Assembly (NCBI RefSeq): GCF_963259705.1
Contig: NC_081844.1
Coordinates: 38,009,341-38,073,340 of the forward strand
Source of the DNA: Myotis daubentonii
Lineage: Eukaryota; Chordata; Mammalia; Chiroptera; Vespertilionidae
DNA length: 64,000 bases
Direction of reading: 5' to 3'
Both the position numbers and the translations under genes were made by a program. Below, piece after piece: positions 57,328-64,000 of this stretch. Under the pieces are notes generated by a model, which saw nothing but the letters and a program-made list of their open reading frames with translations, was not told where the DNA came from and searched no databases. The number at the start of each line of letters is the position of its first letter. Positions within the stretch are counted from its first letter, which is position 1.

Positions 57328-58228
57328 AAAGGGGCATACAGTAGCCATGAATTAACTTCCCCTTTTTTTAATGGGGTTCTATATTTAGTTTATGGATGTG
57401 TAGGAAAAGTACTTCAAAACAAATGTTTATTGAATTCGGCTTTTGATTTTTGCAATCCAACAGATTGCTTTACTGAAGGGACAAAAACCCTTTTCCTACT
57501 CTCAGTATCTATGGGGTAGCAGATCTCAGGCAGCAATTGTCAATTGCCCCCACCCCCACACTGACATGGCTCCCCTCTTGGGCACATTCACAGGTGTGAG
57601 CACTTCTCCCTGCCTCGGGTTATATTGGGGCTAGATTTCCTCAAAACCACTATCCTAGGGCAATGATGGGATTGTGTTAGAAAACAAATTACTGTTTTCC
57701 AGGGCAAGGTAAATCCTTTAGCCAATTCCTTTCAGCATGTTCTTTTAAGACAATTGAGTTGTATGCAATTTAGAGCTGAAGCGAGTTACAAATGTTGCTG
57801 CTTCTGTCTGCATAAGAAAGAGGCAGGATCGCTGGTTTTATCATTGCTTTGCTCCAGAAGAGGGCAATTCTTGAAGACCCGGGATGCTGCTGCTGCTTCA
57901 AAAACTTGAAGGGGCCTTTTTTGACATCTGAAAGTGTTTGCCTGCTGGTGCCTTGTTGGCCTGAACATTCTGAATAAGGGGCAATCATGCTCTCTCATGG
58001 TTTGGGAATGAGTGTCTCTATTGTATGGACCTTGGTCTCATGTAACACACTCCATGAAGAATTATTTAAACATTTTATTGGCTACCTAGGAGCTACTCCT
58101 TTGTCTCCTTCTAAAGAAAGAAGGTAGGAAAGAGAATATGAGTGGGGTTATAATAGGAATAACCTCTGGTCTGTTTTAAGTTGTATGAAATAAAAGTTCA
58201 AGGTTGGGTGCATTAATGTTTGGAAACT
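57328..58228. other. Unassigned intronic DNA
   Basis: No exon or named repeat. The minus-strand frames near 57770-57998 match nothing I know. Confidence 0.45.
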
Positions 58229-58244
58229 AGCTAATAACTTTTTA

Positions 58245-58437
58245 AAAATAAATTTTGTTACTGACTTTGGAGAGAGAGATAGAAACATCAATGATGAGAA
58301 TCATTTATCGGCTGCCTCTTGCACGCCCCACACTGGGGATCAAGCCCACAACCCGGGCATATGCCTTGACCAGGAATCGAACAGTGACCTCCTGGTTCAT
58401 AGGTCGACACTCAACACTGAACCACACCGGCTGGGCT
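58245..58437 (-). mobile_element. VES: VES SINE (antisense)
   Basis: Duplication AGCTAATAACTTTTTA at 58229-58244 and 58438-58453. Head complement ACACCGGCTGGGCT. Confidence 0.94.
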
Positions 58438-58589
58438 AGCTAATAACTTTTTAGGGATAGTAGCCTATATCCTGTGCTACATATATATGCCCGTATCTTG
58501 CATTATATATGTGCAATTTCTATATAAGAAGTTGGGTCCTTTATTAAGGGTCAATGAGGAAGTTGTCAAGGACTTTTAAGTCTTTCCTG

Positions 58590-58720
58590 AGAAGTAGATA
58601 TTATCTCCATTTTGCTGGGTAGGAAACTGATGCTCAGAAAGATTAAGTAATCTGCCCCAGCTCCCACTGGTAGAACACGGCAGCTCTGGTTTAGAACCCA
58701 CATACATCCAACTTCCCGGA
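58590..58720 (-). mobile_element. MIR: MIR SINE (antisense)
   Basis: 'CTGATGCTCAGAAAGATTAAGTAATCTGCCCCAGCTCCCACTGGTAGAACACGG' antisense MIR core. Confidence 0.75.
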
Positions 58721-60818
58721 CCGTGTTTTCCCCCATTTGCCACACTTTTCAGTAGCCCGTATCCCTGCAGAAACAGAAGATGTGTGTTGGTGGAAGGACT
58801 CAATTAAACCTTAGGCTTTTCTATTACTTGGCTCTCCACCTGCTCCCTCTCCCCGGTGTAGCTTCTCTTCTGTGTTTTCCGGCTTCCCCCAATGTCTCTC
58901 CAGTGCAATGTCTTCCCGAGTGACCGTCCATCTCATTCTGATGCTGCAGAACTTGCAATGTTAGGAATCCCTGCCCTGCACAAACTTCCTTTGCAGCCTC
59001 CTGATTCTGGTGTGCAGAGAATTACAGAGAGATTTCCCAGAATTCAGACCCTCCACACTAGAGGATTCTCACTGAGGGGAGACTCAGGGGAGGCGGGGGG
59101 GGGGGGTAGTTTGGCTGCATAAGAGCAAAACCACATGGCTCTCAAATACCTTTCCTAAACAAAAATGAAAACAGTCTTTTCTGTAGATTCAAATGTATTT
59201 GTGGGAGGAGCAGAGAAGATGGGGGGGCAGTAATTATGTTTTTAATGAAGGTGGGAGTAGGGGTATGGATCAAGAAAGTGAATAAAACCCCAACCAGACA
59301 ACCCGTGTGGCATTGCTCTGAGCTGAACACAGAAGCCATCGGTGGAAGCTTTCTTGTTTCTGGCAGGGGGCCTATGGTTTTATCTATTACCGCTTTGTAA
59401 TCAGAATTGAACTGGGATATTCAAGCCTCTTATCTGAATGAAGGGAATTTGCTTTTCTGGCCTTCAGCATTTTGCAGAATCTCCCAAACTGACTTCATGT
59501 CTTTAAATATCTTCTTTTTCCCCAGAGGAGGAATATAATCCAGGCAGGTAAGTCATTCCATATGTTTAAAGTCATTGAGAGGCCTCTGCAGGTGTGGAAT
59601 GCCAGGCTGTCTTTCACTCTGTGTTGAATAGTCACAGATATACTTTATTTTGGAGGACAGTAAATCCAGGAGTCACTACCAGAATTTGGTGGGAAGTTTT
59701 GAGGATTAGTAAACCAATCACAGACCCAGCGTGGCTTCTTAAAATTGAATGCAGTCCTTACATTATTTTCTTAATCTTCCTTTTTTCTTCCCGGTTCCAA
59801 TCTTCGTTTCTACTTCTAGCAATCCAGTCAAACTTTATCACCTCCATTCAGAATTGATCGATAGCAACTGGTGAGCAGGTTAATTATAATCACAGAATAA
59901 ACGCTGAAGTCTCAAAGTTCACCACTTTCGCGATGTTTCCAAACCCCGCAGGGACCATGCCAAGAGACGCTCATTGACCCATTCAAGCAGGTGTGGGAGT
60001 TTGAACCGGGGGCAGACAATCGGATCTGATTCAAGACAACACAGTTTGGTTTCTTATCTCCAGCTTTTCCTATCTTATGATGTCTGTCATTTCAGATAAA
60101 AAAGTTCAGTCAATCGAGCTGGGAAATGGCAAGTTACATTTTCTTCTGATAAAAGTTTTCTAGTTGCTGTTTTATCAGATTGGCTTGAAATTGTATGTGT
60201 TTCTGTCAAGGTCTGCAATGACCTTTTCAGATATTTTATCAGGTATTAGGTGGGGAAACCTTCTTTTTTTTCTTTTTTCTTCGACCTAGCAAAGAATGAC
60301 CTGACTTCCAAGACCATAAATCAAACCAGGTAAAGAGAGGCAATAATACAGGTTACCCTCAAAATTGAGTAGGCGGGGAAAACAAACAACAAATAAAACC
60401 TTTCCCTGGCATATGGAGAGAACTTAACTTGACCCTAAAGAAGGAATGTGGTTCTCACGGAGTGCACACTTAATAGGAAAAGACTACTTATTTGAAAAAA
60501 GAAAATGCTTTCCAGGTCAAAAGATGCCTTCAGAAAGAAACATATTTTTCCAATGGTATCAGAAAAAGTTAATTCTTGTTTTATTAAATATGGAAAAATG
60601 AAAAACTCATATAAACCAATGCACAAATATTTGATAATCTTACCATCCAAAGATAACCACTGTTAAGCATTAATCCTTTGACTTTTTAGTTACCATACAT
60701 ATGCAGGCATGTGTATACCTATATGTTTAAACAACCATAAAAGTTACTGTTTAGTTATTTCATCATTGAAGAAAGTTTTAATAAGATTAGTGACCAAGTC
60801 TGGCTCCTGCAGAAGATC
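58721..60818. other. Repeat-free part of intron 2
   Basis: About 2.1 kb with no mobile element recognised and several TTATC/GATAA sites (59878-60260), for example CTTATCTCC, CTTATGATG, TTTATCAG, TTTTATCAGG. A possible intronic enhancer with GATA sites, on motif grounds only. Confidence 0.4.
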
Positions 60819-60826
60819 CCTTAAAT

Positions 60827-61235
60827 CAGGGATGGGGACATCCATCCTGCAGGCTGTATAAGGCTCAAGAAATCATTTGGTCTGACCCTGCCAACGCATT
60901 AGGGGTAAGTTAATTAAATGTTTAACCAAATATAGCAGGCTAATTTCTTAAAATATTATTTTTATGGATTTCAGAGAAGAGGGGAGAGAGAAAGAGAGAG
61001 AGAAACATCAAGGATGAGAATCATTGATTGGCTGCCTCCTGCATGCCCCCTACTAGGGACCAAGCCTGCAACCAGAATCTAACCCAGGACCCTTCAGTCC
61101 GCAGGTGGACGCTCTATCCACGGAGCCAAACCGGCTAGGGCCAGGCTAATTTTTAAGTTGATAATTTAATAGCCCTCGACTGATGTTATAAATATGCAAA
61201 TGGCCCTCAGCAGAAAAAAGATTTCCCCACCCCTG
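60827..61235 (+). mobile_element. Non-autonomous hAT transposon with a nested VES
   Basis: Ends CAGGGATGGGGACA and TTTCCCCACCCCTG, perfect 8-bp duplication CCTTAAAT at 60819-60826 and 61236-61243. Removing the VES at 60951-61141 restores a roughly 200-bp hAT of a different subfamily from the 6.7-kb pair. Confidence 0.93.
60951..61141 (-). mobile_element. VES: VES SINE (antisense) inside the hAT element
   Basis: Head complement ACCGGCTAGGGC near 61140, duplication CAGGCTAATTTCTTA (60936-60950) and CAGGCTAATTTTTA (61142-61155). Confidence 0.92.
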
Positions 61236-61519
61236 CCTTAAATAGAGCAAAAATGGGAATTGATTGACAAAAATGCCAATAATAAATAGCCAATCAAACG
61301 GGAGAGTTGTGTGTGAAAACATAGTTTTTTTTAATCTTACGGTATATTAGATAGAGCCGGTTTAAAGCTTGAGCATATTTGTAAGTTCTCAACAGTTGCC
61401 CCCTTGAAGTGATTTGTGAAGCTCCGATTTGCTGGGAGATGTGAGCAGTAGCTCCCAACCCATTTTTTAGGGGAGATCATTGAGGTGAAACCACATTGGT
61501 CTGGCACCAAAGGCGCTGA

Positions 61520-61610
61520 GAATCATGTCCTGTGCTCTCATTTTCGTGCTGGGTGACTCTGGACCACTTATATGCCTCTCTTAGCTCGAATGTCTGCATT
61601 TATAAGGTTA
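61520..61610 (+). mobile_element. MIR: MIR SINE fragment
   Basis: 'GCTGGGTGACTCTGGACCACTTATATGCCTCTCTTAGCTCGAATG' weak MIR core. Confidence 0.55.
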
Positions 61611-61891
61611 AGAAATCAGCCAGGAGCAGAAATGCTAAAAAGGGCTGCTCTAGGGCCCTTTGGGAGATTAAAAATCCAGAGTCTTATGGCATCCCCATGA
61701 TAATAGCTGATGTGGGCTGACCTTCCCCATACCAAAGCTACCATAGTAACACATAACCTTTATGGGCTTGCATCACACTCAAATCCATGCAGTCTGTGTA
61801 AAGCAGGTTTCCAAGGCAACCTGCCTCATTTTAAGCGACAGTATCTGTGAAATTTTGGGTTTGATGGCTCAGTTTTCTTTTTAATTTTTGT

Positions 61892-62110
61892 TTGTTTTTA
61901 ATATATTTTTATTGATTTCAGAGAGGAAGGGAGAGGGAGAGAGAGATAGAAACATCAATGATGAGAGAGAATCATCAATCGCCTGCCTCCTGCATGTCCC
62001 CCACAGGGATGGAACCCACAACTCTGGCATGTGCCCTTGACGGGAATCGAACCTGGGACCCCTCAATCCGCAGGCTGATGCTCTATCCACTGAGCCAAAC
62101 CAGCTAGGGC
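61892..62110 (-). mobile_element. VES: VES SINE (antisense), nearly intact
   Basis: AATATATTTTTATTGATTTCAGAG tail complement, body AACATCAATGATGAGAGAG, B-box complement GGGAATCGAACC, head complement AACCAGCTAGGGC. One of the closest copies to the VES consensus. Confidence 0.95.
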
Positions 62111-62329
62111 TATTTTTTTCTTATAATAATAAAATCCATAGCTACTGAAATGTAAAAATAGCTTTAGGAAGCCATGGGTTAAGTGACCTCAGAGTTGGTC
62201 TCAGTTTATTGTTCCTTTGCTTTTTGGTTATTACTAAACCCATTCAGTGTCTGAGCTCCTGGGAGGCAGTAGAGATCTACAGAGGGTAGAGCTCTGTTGC
62301 ACACACCAGTACCAGACACATTTGCTCCA

Positions 62330-62450
62330 TCCAACAACCAGCCAGCAAATATTTCTGCCTGCTTCCTGTGAGCGGGGCACTTGTTAGACTTCGGAGATCA
62401 GAAATGAACAAGATGGTCTCTGCATGCCAGCAGCTCGCTGTCTGGTGGTG
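62330..62450 (+). mobile_element. L2-type fragment
   Basis: 'CCAGCAAATATTTCTGCCTGC', 'GGGGCACTTGTTAGACTTCGGAGATCAGAAATGAACAAGATGG' L2-like text ending at a G run (62457-62473). Confidence 0.55.
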
Positions 62451-62473
62451 GTGGGGCGGGGGGGGGGGGGGGG

Positions 62474-63355
62474 ATAAAAGTGAATGCGCAGTCTCAGTGT
62501 ATGGAGAGCTGTAACAGGGTCAATCTGGCTTCCACGGGAGCCCCTAGGATTCTTAAACTGGCCTTGGAACCAGAAGTTCAGACCAGGTTTCCTGGAGGAG
62601 GGGATTCCTGTGTTGAGTCCTAAATGATGATTAGGAGTTTGCTGCATAGAGGGAAGGATTTTCCAGGGTGAGGATGTCTCAAGTCTGGCTAGTCCCTTGT
62701 GTAAGGTGGGAGGGCATCAGGCTGGGAAGGAAGCAGAGGCATCTAAAGACTTTGAACTTGGCCTCTGGGAGAGAAGACATGAAAGGAGAACAGTGGGGTG
62801 GCAGGATTGGAGTAGCATTCTGGGTATAACTTTGGTTAGAGTGTAGACAGGCAAAAAGTACTGGCTTTCTATTTTGTTTTGTTTTGCCTCACTCTTGCAA
62901 GGGGATGACTGCCTTTCCTCTGCATTTCTGACTCGTCCCCAGTTAGAGAAAGAGCTGCGATGGGAAGCAAGCGCATGCTGCAAGGATGTTCAGAGGAGTT
63001 CAAGTGCATGTGCTTTGGCAGTAGGACACCGCGCAGCCTGTGGTTTGTGTCCATGCTGAGATGGGAAGAAGGGCCAAAAATTGAGGTTGATCCTAGTTCC
63101 AAAGCAGATCCTACCTTCCTTGTCCAGGGAAGGAAGAGGGGCGTGGCTAATCTGATCTCTGAGGCTGGGTCCCACCCTCTTATAATCCCACCTTCTTTTG
63201 TGATAATAGTTAGGTCAATGATGGGAGTGGCCTTGAATAGAATATTGATAATTACAGGCGAAAATGCTGTTTATGCGGGTAAGCATCACAAGACACTTTA
63301 GGGTGGATTAGCCAGAGCACCAGGAGGTATAGAGGTGAAGATAAAGATTTTAAGT
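62474..63355. other. Unassigned intronic DNA
   Basis: No exon or repeat recognised. The overlapping frames at 62960-63301 do not resemble a known protein. Confidence 0.45.
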
Positions 63356-63364
63356 TCAATTCTT

Positions 63365-63960
63365 GCCTTTTAAACAAATTTTAAATATGTTAAATTTCAA
63401 ATATATGCAGAAGTAGAGAGTAACTCTTCATCCCTCAGCTTTAAACAAATATCAACTCATTACCAGCTGTATTTCATCTACATCCCCTCTGCCCGTCCCC
63501 CAAATGATGTTATTCTGAAGGGCATTCCAGACAATTTACTGTTTTATGTATAAATACTTATATCTCCAAAAGATATAAGGGCATGTATTACAAATATAGC
63601 CCCAGTGCAAGTATCCCTCTGATACAAATTAGCTATCACTCACTAATCTCATTAAATATACAGTCAGTGTTCAAATTTCCCATTTGTCTAGTTTTCTTTA
63701 ACATTTGTTCAAAATAAGATGTAAATAATAAATAAGGTCTATCTGTTGCCTCTTAAGTTTCTTTTTAGCTATAGGTTCCCCTTTCACCCTTTCTTCTTCT
63801 TTCAATATATTTGTTAAAGATACTATGCTTTTCCTGTAGAGTTTCCTATATCCGGATTTTGTTGATTGTTTTGTTTGTGACATTTAATGTTTCTGTCCCT
63901 TAATCTCCTGTAAATCTGTGACTGGAAAAACAGACTTAATCACATTCAGCAGCCTTTGAT
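63365..63960 (-). mobile_element. Probable old L1-type 3' fragment (antisense)
   Basis: 'ATCAACTCATTACCAGCTGTATTTCATC', 'GTCAGTGTTCAAATTTCCC' and 'CTCTTAAGTTTCTTTTTAGC' resemble an old mammalian L1 3' region. Family named from memory only. Confidence 0.5.
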
Positions 63961-64000
63961 GATCACTGCCTAGATCCATTATTTCATTAGGGGGTTACAA

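Noticed and set aside
61892..62110. tRNA gene-like A and B boxes in VES copies
   Set aside because: VES SINEs are tRNA-derived but cannot fold as a complete tRNA. They are retroelements, not tRNA genes.

Overview
The window is mammalian nuclear DNA, almost certainly from a vespertilionid (vesper) bat. The evidence is the mix of mobile elements. At least 24 copies of the tRNA-derived VES SINE are present. There are three non-autonomous Helitrons of the HeliBat type, with a TC 5' end, a CTAG 3' end and a terminal hairpin. There are also five short hAT elements that still carry intact 8-bp target duplications. As far as I know, recently active hAT and Helitron elements together in one mammalian genome are a hallmark of vesper bats.

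The only protein-coding sequence I can support is the first coding exon of the cardiac and endodermal transcription factor GATA4, at 49322-49928 on the + strand. It encodes residues 1-202, the N-terminal transactivation half. A 5' UTR segment lies upstream in the same exon (from about 48867), preceded by a 3.6-kb intron and a likely non-coding first exon ending at 45283. That exon sits behind a GC-box/E-box promoter. The zinc-finger exons are not in the window: the 14 kb after 49928 is the start of the large second intron. The window is therefore about 45 kb of upstream and regulatory DNA, the promoter with exons 1 and 2, and part of intron 2.

Layout. 1-17.3 kb: repeat-rich intergenic DNA with L1 fragments in both orientations (a large antisense one at 7.6-9.3 kb), VES copies, hAT elements and Helitrons. 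17.3-25.5 kb: almost free of interspersed repeats, with CpG-rich sequence at 20.0-22.6 kb, a dense palindromic transcription-factor-site cluster at 20.1-20.2 kb, and a possible distal non-coding first exon near 18.0 kb. 25.5-40.3 kb: sparse old MIR/L2 and younger VES insertions, interrupted by a very strong CpG island at 32.9-33.6 kb. 40.3-51.5 kb: a second region free of young repeats, holding the GATA4 promoter, exon 1, intron 1 and exon 2. 51.5-64 kb: intron 2, with VES, a SPIN-like hAT, L1 pieces and a hAT carrying a nested VES.

I found no convincing unknown coding system, no CRISPR array, no functional RNA gene and no complete mobile-element coding region. The parts most worth a second look are the regulatory architecture upstream of GATA4 (alternative promoter candidates, palindromic site cluster, short upstream ORF) and the well-preserved record of recent DNA-transposon activity. 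Alignment or expression data would be needed for the promoter and exon-1 calls. The GATA4 coding exon is secure.
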